From NCBI GenBank assembly GCA_963696655.1, contig CAVOLB010000102.1, forward strand, positions 1 through 25,472: 25,472 nt of DNA, written 5' to 3'. The stretch comes from Hypericibacter sp963696655. Its GTDB lineage: Bacteria; Pseudomonadota; Alphaproteobacteria; Dongiales; Dongiaceae. The notes under the pieces were generated by a model. It was given only the letters and a program-made list of their open reading frames with translations, did not search any database and was not told where the DNA came from. The position numbers and the translations under genes were made by a program. This document shows positions 16,127-23,504 of the stretch, piece after piece. The first letter of the stretch is position 1, and each line of letters opens with the position of its first letter.

Positions 16127-17320
16127 ATGGGTATTCTGACCGGCTATCGCGTCCTCGACTGCTCGATCGCCATGGCGGGGCCGTTCGCGGCCCAAAGGCT
16201 GGGCGATCTGGGCGCCGATGTCGTGAAGGTCGAGCCGGTGACCGGCGAATGGCAGCGCCATGTCTCTGCGGGCGGCGCCAAGGGCAATCGCATCAACGTC
16301 TCCTTCCTCTCGCTCAACCGCAACAAGCGCTCGATCGCGGTCGATCTGAAGTCGGAAGAGGGCAAGGCCGTGCTGATGGATCTGGTCAGGACCGCCGACG
16401 TGTTCCTGCAGAACTACCGCCCCGGCGTCGCCAAGCGGCTGGGCGTCGATTATGAGAGCCTCTCCAGGATCAACCCCAAGCTCGTCTATGTCTCGATGTC
16501 GGGCTATGGCGAGACCGGCCCCTATATCAACAAGCCGGGCCAGGACCTGGTGCTGCAGGGCATGTCGGGCGCGATGCTGTCGGCCGGCCGGGAAGGCGAG
16601 GCGCCGACGCCGGCGGGCCAGTATCTGGTCGATGCCGTCACGGCCTACACCGCCTTCGAGGGCGCCCTGGCCGCGCTGCTTCATCGCGAGCGCACCGGCG
16701 AGGGGCAGTTGGTGACCGTCAATATGCTCGACGCCATCACCACCCTGCAGATGCAGGAGCTGTCGATCTTCACCGTGGCCGGCAAGCCGCAGACGCGCTC
16801 GGCCGAGCCCCATGCCCATGTCTATATCCGCGCGCCCTATGGCGCCTTCGCGACCAAGGACGGGTCGATCATCGTCTCCTTCCCCAGCCTCAAGAAGTTC
16901 GGTGGCCTGATCGGCGAGGATTCCTTCCTGACCATGGAGGACGAGACGGACTCCTGGACCCGCCGCGACGAGATCTTTGCCAAGACGCGCGAGCGGCTGA
17001 AGACCCGGACCAGCGCCGAATGGCTCGAGCTCTTCGCCGCCAACGACATCTGGGCGGGCCCCGTCTATGGCTATGAGGATCTGGTGAAGGATCCGCAGAT
17101 CGAGCTCAACGGCACCTTCGTCGAATATGACCATCCGACCGAGGGCCATGTGAAGACGCCGGGCTTCCCGATCAAATTCTCCAAGACGCCCTCGACAGTC
17201 GAACGCGGGGCGCCGCTGGCGGGCCAGCATACGCGCGAGATCCTGAAGGCAGCCGGCTATGACGATGCGCGGATCGACGCGCTGATGAAGTCGGGCGCGC
17301 TCGCCGAAACCAAAGTCTAG
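16127..17320 (+). CDS. CaiB/BaiF-type (family III) CoA-transferase
   Basis: The product is 397 residues. Family III features are LDCSIAMAGPFAAQRLGDLGADVVKVEP near the start, NRNKRSIAVDLKSEEG at about 64-79, YRPGVAKRLGVDYE, and the catalytic aspartate D140 in KPGQDLVLQGMSG. Such enzymes move CoA between carboxylic acids (formate/oxalate, carnitine, succinate/itaconate types) through aspartyl-CoA intermediates. A CoA-transferase in a carbohydrate-type operon implies that a later intermediate is a carboxylic acid activated for the enoyl-CoA hydratase two genes on. The stop is two bases before the next start. Acceptor and donor cannot be assigned. Confidence 0.92.
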   Translation: MGILTGYRVLDCSIAMAGPFAAQRLGDLGADVVKVEPVTGEWQRHVSAGGAKGNRINVSFLSLNRNKRSIAVDLKSEEGKAVLMDLVRTADVFLQNYRPGVAKRLGVDYESLSRINPKLVYVSMSGYGETGPYINKPGQDLVLQGMSGAMLSAGREGEAPTPAGQYLVDAVTAYTAFEGALAALLHRERTGEGQLVTVNMLDAITTLQMQELSIFTVAGKPQTRSAEPHAHVYIRAPYGAFATKDGSIIVSFPSLKKFGGLIGEDSFLTMEDETDSWTRRDEIFAKTRERLKTRTSAEWLELFAANDIWAGPVYGYEDLVKDPQIELNGTFVEYDHPTEGHVKTPGFPIKFSKTPSTVERGAPLAGQHTREILKAAGYDDARIDALMKSGALAETKV

Positions 17321-17322
17321 CC

Positions 17323-18474
17323 ATGCCGGCCTACCGGGGACTGACCTGGGATCATCCGCGCGGCTACAAAGCGCTGCAGGCGGCCGCCGCGCGGCTGGAC
17401 GAGGGCCGCGACGGGCTGACGATCCACTGGGACCGCCAGCCGCTCGAGGGCTTCGAATCCCACCCGATTGACGATCTCTGCCAGCGCTACGACATCGTCG
17501 TGCTCGATCATCCGCATATCGGCGAGGCGGTCGCGAAACGCTGCCTGCAGCCGCTGGAATCCATCTTCGCGGGCGAGGAGATCGCGGCCTGGGGACGGGA
17601 CACGATCGGGCCCTGCCTGACCAGCTATCGCTATGCCGGCTCGCATTGGGCATTGCCGCTCGATGCGGCGACGCAGGTGATGGCGCTCCGCCCCGATCTC
17701 CTGGACCGAGACCCGCCGGCGAGCTGGGCGGAAGTGTTGGCGCTGCCGGCGAGTGTTCCGCTCTGTCTCTCGCTCGCGGGGCCGCACGCGATCCTGAGCC
17801 TCATGTCGATCGCGGTCTCGCTGGGCGAGGCGCCCGGGACGGGCGATCCGAACCGGTTCCTGTCGCCTCGGACGGTGGCGGCGGCGCTGGACATCCTGCG
17901 GCCCTTGAGCGAACGCAGCCTGCCGGCGGCACGCGATCTCAATCCGATCGGGATCTTGAACCTCATGGCCGCCGGCGACGATCTGGCCCTTTGTCCGCTG
18001 GTCTATGGCTATGTGAACTATTCGGCGCCACGCGATCCCCAGGCCAGGTGCGTCGCTTTCCATGATGCGCCCGCAGCCAATCCCGGGGGCCGGCCCGGCT
18101 CGACCCTGGGCGGCACCGGGATCGCCATCAGCACGCGCTGCCAGGTTTCGCCGGCGCTGCTCGATCATCTCCGCTGGCTCATGGGTCCCGAGGCCCAGAC
18201 CGGTTTCATCCCGGCCCATGAGGGGCAACCCAGCCGTCGCGAATCCTGGCAGGATGCGGGCGTCAACGCCGCCTGGGGCGATTTCTACCGGAACAGCGTC
18301 CGGACCCTGGAGCAAGCCTGGGTCCGGCCGCGCTTCGACGGCTATATCGCCTTCCAGACCCAGGCCTCGGCGATCCTGCGGGAGGGGCTGGTCGAACGCC
18401 AGCCCGCTTCAGGGATCGCCGACCGCCTCCAGGGCTGCTACACCGCGCTGCGCCCGGCGGGCGCCGAACTCTGA
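17323..18474 (+). CDS. Solute-binding-protein-like protein without signal peptide (cytoplasmic?)
   Basis: The product is 383 residues. It resembles family-1 extracellular solute-binding proteins: GLTWDHPRGYKALQAAAARLDE, a first-lobe strand YDIVVLDHPHIGEA, SYRYAGSHWALPLDAATQVMALRPDLL, then a C-terminal lobe with GGTGIAISTRC. It begins directly at the mature-like sequence, with no signal peptide and no lipobox, and the start lies two bases after the CoA-transferase stop, leaving no room for one. The operon already has a dedicated Tat-exported binding protein. The product is therefore probably cytoplasmic and may act as a ligand or partner protein for the CoA-transferase (speculative). I recall similar signal-less genes next to CaiB genes in other Alphaproteobacteria, without a known function. 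Confidence 0.78.
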   Translation: MPAYRGLTWDHPRGYKALQAAAARLDEGRDGLTIHWDRQPLEGFESHPIDDLCQRYDIVVLDHPHIGEAVAKRCLQPLESIFAGEEIAAWGRDTIGPCLTSYRYAGSHWALPLDAATQVMALRPDLLDRDPPASWAEVLALPASVPLCLSLAGPHAILSLMSIAVSLGEAPGTGDPNRFLSPRTVAAALDILRPLSERSLPAARDLNPIGILNLMAAGDDLALCPLVYGYVNYSAPRDPQARCVAFHDAPAANPGGRPGSTLGGTGIAISTRCQVSPALLDHLRWLMGPEAQTGFIPAHEGQPSRRESWQDAGVNAAWGDFYRNSVRTLEQAWVRPRFDGYIAFQTQASAILREGLVERQPASGIADRLQGCYTALRPAGAEL

Positions 18475-18486
18475 CGGGGTCGAACG

Positions 18487-19257
18487 ATGGACGAGAACAT
18501 CCTCTGCAAGGTCGAGAACCAGATCGCGATCATCACCTTGAACCGGCCGGCGAAGCTCAACGCCATGACGCCGGAGATGATCCAATCGATCATCGAGGCG
18601 ACCGATCGCTGCAACCGCGATGACGATGTTCGCGTCGTGATCGTGACCGGGGCGGGGGAGAAATCCTTCTGTGCCGGCTCCGACATCCGCGAGCTCGACA
18701 CCTACCCCACGCCCTGGGCCTTCCGCTCGCGGCCAGACTATTGCGACGCGGTGCGCAAGCTGGTGAAGCCCTCGATCGCGGCGGTCAACGGCTATGCCTT
18801 CGGCGGCGGGCTCGAGACCGCGATGAGCTGCGACATCCGGATCTGCTCGACCAACGCGCGCTTCGCGGCGCCCGAGATCAAGCTCGGCTGGATTGGCGGC
18901 GGCGGCATGGCGGTCAATCTCGCTCATTCGGTCGGGCCGTCGAACGCGGCGCTGATGATCATGACCGGCGATCCGATCGAGGCCGAGAAGGCGCTGGCCT
19001 GGGGGCTGGTGAGCGAGGTCGTGGCTTCTGACAAGCTGATGGACCGGGCGCGCGAGATCGCCGCCGCCATCGCGGCGCGGGCGCCGATCGCTGCCGAGAC
19101 GGCCAAGCTCAACCTGCGCGCGGCCTTCTCGATGCCGCTCGACAAGGCGATCGAATATGAGCGCGATCTCCAGACCGTCTGCTTCGCCACCGAGGACGCG
19201 ATGGAGGGGCGCCAGGCCTTCAAGGAAAAGCGCGTGCCCGTCTTCAAGCGGCGCTGA
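18487..19257 (+). CDS. Enoyl-CoA hydratase/isomerase (crotonase family)
   Basis: The product is 256 residues. The oxyanion-hole segments are FCAGSDIREL (61-70) and NGYAFGGGLETAMSCDIRIC (101-120). The two catalytic glutamates of hydratases correspond to E110 (GGGLE) and E130 (APEIKLGW), both present. The family acts on acyl-CoA esters in the cytoplasm by hydration, isomerisation or retro-aldol chemistry. Its start lies 12 bases after the binding-protein-like gene and its end ten bases before the FAH-family gene. With the CoA-transferase it forms a CoA-thioester branch of the pathway. The true reaction is not fixed by the motifs. Confidence 0.92.
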   Translation: MDENILCKVENQIAIITLNRPAKLNAMTPEMIQSIIEATDRCNRDDDVRVVIVTGAGEKSFCAGSDIRELDTYPTPWAFRSRPDYCDAVRKLVKPSIAAVNGYAFGGGLETAMSCDIRICSTNARFAAPEIKLGWIGGGGMAVNLAHSVGPSNAALMIMTGDPIEAEKALAWGLVSEVVASDKLMDRAREIAAAIAARAPIAAETAKLNLRAAFSMPLDKAIEYERDLQTVCFATEDAMEGRQAFKEKRVPVFKRR

Positions 19258-19266
19258 GGACCGATC

Positions 19267-20454
19267 ATGAGCCATCCCCTGCCGTTGAGCCTGTCGGTCG
19301 CGACCACGCTGCCTGAGGATGCGAGATCGGCGACCCTGATCGGCCGTATCTGGTGGCCCGAGGTCGAAGGGCCGTCGGTCGTGCGGCTCGAGGGCGAGAT
19401 GCTGGTCGATATCACCAGGGCCTTCCCGACGGTCTCGCAGCTCTGCGAGGAGAAGGATCCGGCCAAGGCCGCGAAGGCCGCCAAGGGCGAACGGGTCGGA
19501 ACCCTTGCCGAGATTCTCGCCAACACCCCGACCGACCGCCAGGACAGGAGCAAGCCGTCTCTTCTGGCGCCGATCGACCTGCAGGCGGTCAAGGCCTCGG
19601 GCGTCACCTTCGTGACCTCGCTGATCGAGCGGGTGATCGAGGAGCAGGCGCGGGGCGCGCCCGAACGCGCGGCGTCCGTCCGATCCGAGATCCTGGCCGC
19701 CATCGGCAGCGATCTGCGGTCGTTGAAGCCCGGTTCGCCCGCGGCGGCGGCGCTCAAGGAACTGCTCATCAAGAAGGGCATCTGGTCGCAATATCTCGAG
19801 GTCGGGATCGGACCCGATGCCGAGATCTTCACCAAGGCCCAGCCGATGGCCTCGGTCGGCCATGGCGCCGAGATCGGCATCCATCCGGGCTCCAGCTGGA
19901 ACAATCCCGAGCCGGAAATCGTACTCGCCATTTCCTCCGATGGCCGCATCGTCGGCGCCACCCTCGGCAACGACGTGAATTTGCGCGATTTCGAGGGGCG
20001 TTCGGCGCTGCTGCTGGGCAAGGCCAAGGACAACAACGCCTCCTCGGCGATCGGGCCGTTCCTGCGGCTGTTCGACGGCGGCTTCTCGCTCGATCATGTG
20101 CGGAAAGCCCATATCGGTCTGCGCGTGGAGGGGCCGGATCAGTTCCGGCTCCAGGGCGGTTCCTCGATCTCGGAGATCAGCCGCGATCCCGAGGAGCTCG
20201 TGGGCCAGTTGATCGGCGCCTATCATCAATATCCCGACGGCGTGGTGCTCTATCTCGGCACCATGTTCGCGCCGATCCAGGATCGGCGGGGACCGGGACA
20301 AGGCTTCACCCATGAGATCGGCGATATCGTCACGATCTCGACCCCGGCCCTGGGCAGCCTGACCAACCGCGTCACCACCAGCGACAAGGCGCCGGCCTGG
20401 CGCTTCGGCGCCAGTCAGTTGATGCGCAACCTGGCGAAGCGTGGCCTGCTTTAG
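19267..20454 (+). CDS. Fumarylacetoacetate hydrolase (FAH)-family enzyme, candidate 2-keto-3-deoxy sugar-acid dehydratase
   Basis: The product is 395 residues with a GAGGA ribosome site overlapping the upstream stop. The C-terminal FAH fold is clear: HPGSSWNNPEPEIVL with metal ligands E215 and E217, GATLGNDVNLRDFEG with D236, and GKAKDNNASSAIGPF with the family lysine. The roughly 190-residue N-terminal part is longer than in plain FAH hydrolases and recalls XylX-type 2-keto-3-deoxy-xylonate dehydratases (about 385 residues), which make 2-oxoglutarate semialdehyde. A 2,4-diketo acid hydrolase role is the alternative. It is the last gene of the operon, and its end is only 15 bases from a convergent gene. 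No sugar-acid dehydratase of the IlvD or enolase type is in the window, so the upstream step may be elsewhere. Confidence 0.82.
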   Translation: MSHPLPLSLSVATTLPEDARSATLIGRIWWPEVEGPSVVRLEGEMLVDITRAFPTVSQLCEEKDPAKAAKAAKGERVGTLAEILANTPTDRQDRSKPSLLAPIDLQAVKASGVTFVTSLIERVIEEQARGAPERAASVRSEILAAIGSDLRSLKPGSPAAAALKELLIKKGIWSQYLEVGIGPDAEIFTKAQPMASVGHGAEIGIHPGSSWNNPEPEIVLAISSDGRIVGATLGNDVNLRDFEGRSALLLGKAKDNNASSAIGPFLRLFDGGFSLDHVRKAHIGLRVEGPDQFRLQGGSSISEISRDPEELVGQLIGAYHQYPDGVVLYLGTMFAPIQDRRGPGQGFTHEIGDIVTISTPALGSLTNRVTTSDKAPAWRFGASQLMRNLAKRGLL

Positions 20455-20469
20455 CCCGAGGCCGGCGTT

Positions 20470-20781
20470 TCAGATGATGCCGGAATTGAGGGTCAGCTGA
20501 GCCAGCTGGTCCAGGGCTTCCGTCATGCGGGCCAGCAGGAGGGCGTCGGGTGGCACCAGCGGATCGATCCGGGAAAAGGCCTCGGCGGCGGTGCGGAAGC
20601 TGTCGATCATCGGGGCGAGCATGACCCGGCAGCGCTCGTCCTGGAGCGCCATCATCGATGCCAGGGCGGTATTGAGGGCCTGCACGGCGCGGTCGCGCTG
20701 GGCGCAGAGCTGGTCGCGATAGAAACCGAGCAACCGGGTCCGGCCGAGGTCCAAGGCCGGATGACTGACGATGTTCGTCAT
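20470..20781 (-). CDS. Small hypothetical helical protein, downstream of a chemoreceptor gene
   Basis: The product is 103 residues from the ATG at 20781, with CAGGAT upstream. The sequence is alanine/leucine-rich and mostly helical (LGFYRDQLCAQRDRAVQALNTALASMMALQDERCRVMLAPMIDSF), with no membrane segment or signal peptide. I do not recognise the family. It is the second gene after the frameshifted chemoreceptor on the same strand, separated by 98 bases that contain a strong hairpin, so it may be co-transcribed. Codon use fits a real gene and no competing plus-strand frame is convincing. A role near the chemoreceptor is only suggested by position. Confidence 0.6.
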   Translation of the reverse strand: MTNIVSHPALDLGRTRLLGFYRDQLCAQRDRAVQALNTALASMMALQDERCRVMLAPMIDSFRTAAEAFSRIDPLVPPDALLLARMTEALDQLAQLTLNSGII

Positions 20782-20824
20782 GGCGGCGATCCTGAGATGA
20801 AGAGACGATGACGCTGCCGAGGGC

Positions 20825-20868
20825 CGGAGCGGGCAGGGGCGTTGGTTATGCGGCCCATGCCCGCTCCG
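20825..20868 (-). other. Strong intergenic hairpin between chemoreceptor and small helical protein genes
   Basis: CGGAGCGGGCA (20825-20835) and TGCCCGCTCCG (20858-20868) are a perfect 11-base inverted repeat. After one mismatch the stem extends by GGGC (20837-20840) with GCCC (20853-20856), leaving a 12-base loop. There is no T run on the minus strand, and only TTT follows on the plus strand. It may limit transcription or stabilise the chemoreceptor message. Confidence 0.6.
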
Positions 20869-20879
20869 TTTCCTTGGCG

Positions 20880-22927
20880 TCAGGCGGCGCGAATGTTGTC
20901 CAGGAACTTGCTGACCTCGCCGCGCAGCACTTCCGACTGCTTGGCCAGCTCGCCCGCCGTGGACAGAACCTGGGCCGAGGCGGCGCCGGTCTGACCCGCG
21001 GCCTGGGTCACGCCGGTGATGTTGGTCGAAACCTCCGAGGTCCCCGCTGCCGCCTGCTGGACGTTCCGCGCGATCTCCTGCGTGGCGGCACCCTGCTCCT
21101 CGACGGCCGAGGCGATGGCGGTCGCGATCTCGCTGATCTTGGTGATCGTGCTGCCGATGCCCTCGATGGCATTGACGGCACCGTCAGTGGCGCCCTGCAT
21201 CGCCTGGATCTGGCCGGCGATCTCCTCGGTCGCCTTCGAGGTCTGGGTGGCCAGCGACTTCACCTCCGACGCCACCACCGCGAATCCCTTGCCGGCTTCG
21301 CCGGCGCGGGCGGCCTCGATCGTGGCATTGAGGGCCAGGAGGTTGGTCTGGCTGGCGATGTCGTTGATGAGCTGCACGACATTGCCGATCTTCTGCGCGG
21401 CCTCGGCGAGGCCCCTCACGGCACCGTTGGTCCGCGTCGCCTCATCGACGGCACGGCCGGCAATCTGCGTCGATTCCGAGACGCGCCGCGTGATCTCGCT
21501 GATCGAGCTGGTCAGCTCTTCGGCGGCGGCCGCCACGGTCTGGACGTTGGTGGAGGCTTCCTCCGAGGCGGCCGCGACGGCGGTCGACTGGCGCGAGGTC
21601 TCCTCGGCCGTGGCCGACATGCTCTCGGCGGTCGAGCGCATCTCGGTCGCCGCGGACGACAGGATGCCCAGCAGTCCGGAGACCGATTCGTCGAAGGTCT
21701 TAATGTAACCCTCGATCGCCCGCTGGCGCGCTTCCTTGCGCTCCTGCTCCTTGGCTTGCTCGGCGGCCAGGCGATCCATCTCGATCGCGTTCTGCTTGAA
21801 GACCTCGACGGCATCGGCCATCTGACCGATCTCGTCCTTGCGGCCGAGAGCCGGAACCGCGATCGCCTTGTCGCCGCCGGCGAGCTTGGTCATGGCGCCG
21901 GTCATGGCGACGATGGGACGCGAGATCCCCCGGCCGATCAGCCAGGCGATGACGAGACCCAGCACCAGGCCGCCGGCGCTGAGCAGCGTGGACAGGGTCT
22001 TGGTGCCGGCGATCACGCCGTCGGTGTCCGTGGCGTCCTGTTCCTCGTCCGAGGCGGCATCCTTCTTGATCGCGTCGGCATCGCCCGTGATCGCCTTGAC
22101 CTCGCCGGCAATGGTGACGGTGGTCAGCGATTCGAGGTTGTCGTCGAAGGTTTTGCTCTGCTGGAAAGCCTCCTCGTAGCTGGCGACCAGGGTCTTGATC
22201 TATCGACCTCGCTGCGAAGGGCGGGGGTCAGCGTCAGCTTGTCCAGATCCTCCAGGCTTTTCTTGACGCCCTGGAAGGCCTCCTCGGCCGCTTGGGCGTT
22301 GGACGATTCATGGCGGTCCAGCATCAGGTTCGCGTAGAGCCGGGCCTTCATCATCTCGAGCAGCGCGGTGCTGGCGAGGACCGAGGCGGCGCCATTGCCG
22401 TCCTGGCTCGCCTGCCGGCCGACATCGACGAAGTCGTCGGCCAGCTTCGGGCCGTCGACGTCGAGAACGTCGGTCGCGATGTGGGTCCGCTGCGTCTCGA
22501 TATCGACGACCTTGTCGAAATCCGTCACCAGGTCCTTGAGTGACGTGCCGATGCCCTGGATGTCCTGCTTCTGCGCGTCGTCGATCGCTTCGCTGCTGCC
22601 CGTCGCGATGTCGTCATCGAGCTGCTTCTCGATCTCGTGGGTGGCGTCGACGTCGGCGGCATCGCCGGTCTCGACGAACAGCTCGACATGGCGGCGCAGG
22701 TCGGTGAGGTTGCGCTCGATCGTCTGCGCGTCCGACGCGATGTTGACGACGTCGGTGTAGTTGGCGAATTCGGTCGCGACCCTGCTGAAGCCGAAGAATC
22801 CCACCAGCGCAATCGCGGCGAGGATCGCCAGCACGCAGAGAAACCCGAGGATCACCCGGGTGCGGATTTTCATGTTCGCAAGGAAATTGCCGCGGCCCTG
22901 GAGGCTCGCAGCGGTGATGGCCGTCAT
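20880..22927 (-). pseudogene. Methyl-accepting chemotaxis protein, split by a one-base frameshift near 22200
   Basis: The start is the ATG at 22927, with GAGGAGAG at 22940-22933. The first frame gives 242 good residues: a membrane helix at about 28-48 (VILGFLCVLAILAAIALVGFFGF) and a helical periplasmic domain. It leaves the family sequence after codon 22204-22202. The chemoreceptor continues in the next frame from 22199 (IKTLVASYEEAFQQSKTF) through a second membrane helix (LLSAGGLVLGLVIAWLIG), a HAMP domain (RPIVAMTGAMTKLAGGDKAI), the signalling tip (QTNLLALNATIEAARAGEAG) and the end FLDNIRAA at 20880. The join would total about 682 residues. The second frame has TAG right before the junction, so no single frame covers the gene. 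The C-terminus lacks an NWETF-type pentapeptide. A true lesion would abolish signalling; a sequencing error is the alternative. Confidence 0.8.
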
Positions 22928-23017
22928 TTTTTCTCTCCTCTAGCGCCGCGGATGCGGCGGCCTTGTCGCGGGCGATGTTTCCCCGTCGTCTGCGGCGCCG
23001 TTCAAAGGCACTACCAC

Positions 23018-23110
23018 TTATGAGGGAATTTCATAAAAATTGACTCGTATTGCGAGTCTCGGCGACAAAGATTGAGAAGATGTGGATAAGTCTTCTATCC
23101 TTTCGGATAG
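23018..23110. promoter_or_regulatory. AT-rich island with three consecutive inverted repeats upstream of the chemoreceptor
   Basis: The perfect arms are TTATGA/TCATAA (23018-23023 and 23031-23036), GACTCG/CGAGTC (23042-23047 and 23053-23058) and CTATCC/GGATAG (23095-23100 and 23105-23110). They lie 91 to 183 bases upstream of the chemoreceptor start. The composition differs sharply from the GC-rich flanks, as expected for a promoter region. The bound protein is unknown. Confidence 0.35.
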
Positions 23111-23199
23111 GAATTTGGCGGTGACTTCTCGGTAATCTATATCGAAGGGTGTAGTTTTCGGTCGAAAGCTGCCATGGCCTTGCGGATCGACCGGTGCAA

Positions 23200-23220
23200 A
23201 GGACAACGGGGAATTGTCCT
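23200..23220. promoter_or_regulatory. Dyad AGGACAA-N7-TTGTCCT, candidate regulator site
   Basis: Two perfect seven-base arms (23200-23206 and 23214-23220) flank a seven-base spacer, a 21-base dyad of the size bound by many dimeric regulators. It lies between the divergent chemoreceptor and NicX-like genes, about 285 bases before the latter. No regulator gene is adjacent, so the assignment rests on symmetry alone. Confidence 0.3.
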
Positions 23221-23361
23221 ACTCCAATTTTGATCGTCTGCCGTGGAGCCGCGGTCTGCGCGAGTGCATAGGAACATAATCCTTGATACGGCGCGGGGGT
23301 GATCGGCGTCGATCGTGCCTCGGGTTCGGCGCGGGCGGCACGCCTTCAAGGCCGGCGCCAC

Positions 23362-23375
23362 GCCGCAATTGCGGC
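23362..23375. promoter_or_regulatory. Perfect 14-bp palindrome upstream of the NicX-like gene
   Basis: GCCGCAATTGCGGC is exactly its own reverse complement and lies 130 bases before the NicX-like start. The AT centre with GC arms is operator-like. Chance GC-rich palindromes occur in such genomes, so confidence is limited. Confidence 0.3.
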
Positions 23376-23450
23376 TTCCCGGAACGGCCAAAGTGCCAGC
23401 AATTTCAAGGCACAGAAGCCTCTCGACTTTGACCGGCCCACTGCACATGA

Positions 23451-23470
23451 TGGGCGCCCATTAAATGGGC
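23451..23470. promoter_or_regulatory. Overlapping palindromes TGGGCGCCCA and GCCCATT-A-AATGGGC, candidate operator or attenuator
   Basis: TGGGCGCCCA (23451-23460) is a perfect palindrome, and its right half also pairs with the next repeat: GCCCATT (23456-23462) and AATGGGC (23464-23470) around one base. The two folds exclude each other. The element ends 35 bases before the NicX-like start codon, where a repressor site or leader switch would sit. Confidence 0.4.
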
Positions 23471-23504
23471 GGCCAACGGGGCCGGTTGCAGGGAGGAATG
23501 AAGC

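Larger units (their letters stand above)
22928..23504. other. 577-base intergenic region rich in dyad symmetry, no convincing gene
   Basis: This gap separates the chemoreceptor gene (minus) from the NicX-like gene (plus) and must hold both promoters. Part of it (23018-23115) is AT-rich and carries three inverted repeats. Further right lie an AGGACAA/TTGTCCT dyad (23200-23220), a perfect 14-base palindrome (23362-23375) and overlapping TGGGC/GCCCA palindromes (23451-23470). Open frames in the gap have no recognisable product and poor ribosome sites. No clear -35/-10 pair could be chosen. Confidence 0.6.

Noticed and set aside
15284..17653. 789-codon minus-strand frame across the SDR, CoA-transferase and binding-protein-like genes
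   Set aside because: It spans three well-supported plus-strand genes in the antisense direction. Its length reflects the scarcity of stops at high GC.
20455..20480. Hairpin CCGGC/GCCGG between the convergent FAH-family and small-protein genes as a bidirectional terminator
   Set aside because: The stem is only five pairs, there is no T tract, and it overlaps the coding end of the minus-strand gene.
23018..23206. 62-codon minus-strand frame in the gap left of the NicX-like gene
   Set aside because: No known motif and no clear ribosome site, and it runs through three inverted repeats. A regulatory region is the simpler reading.
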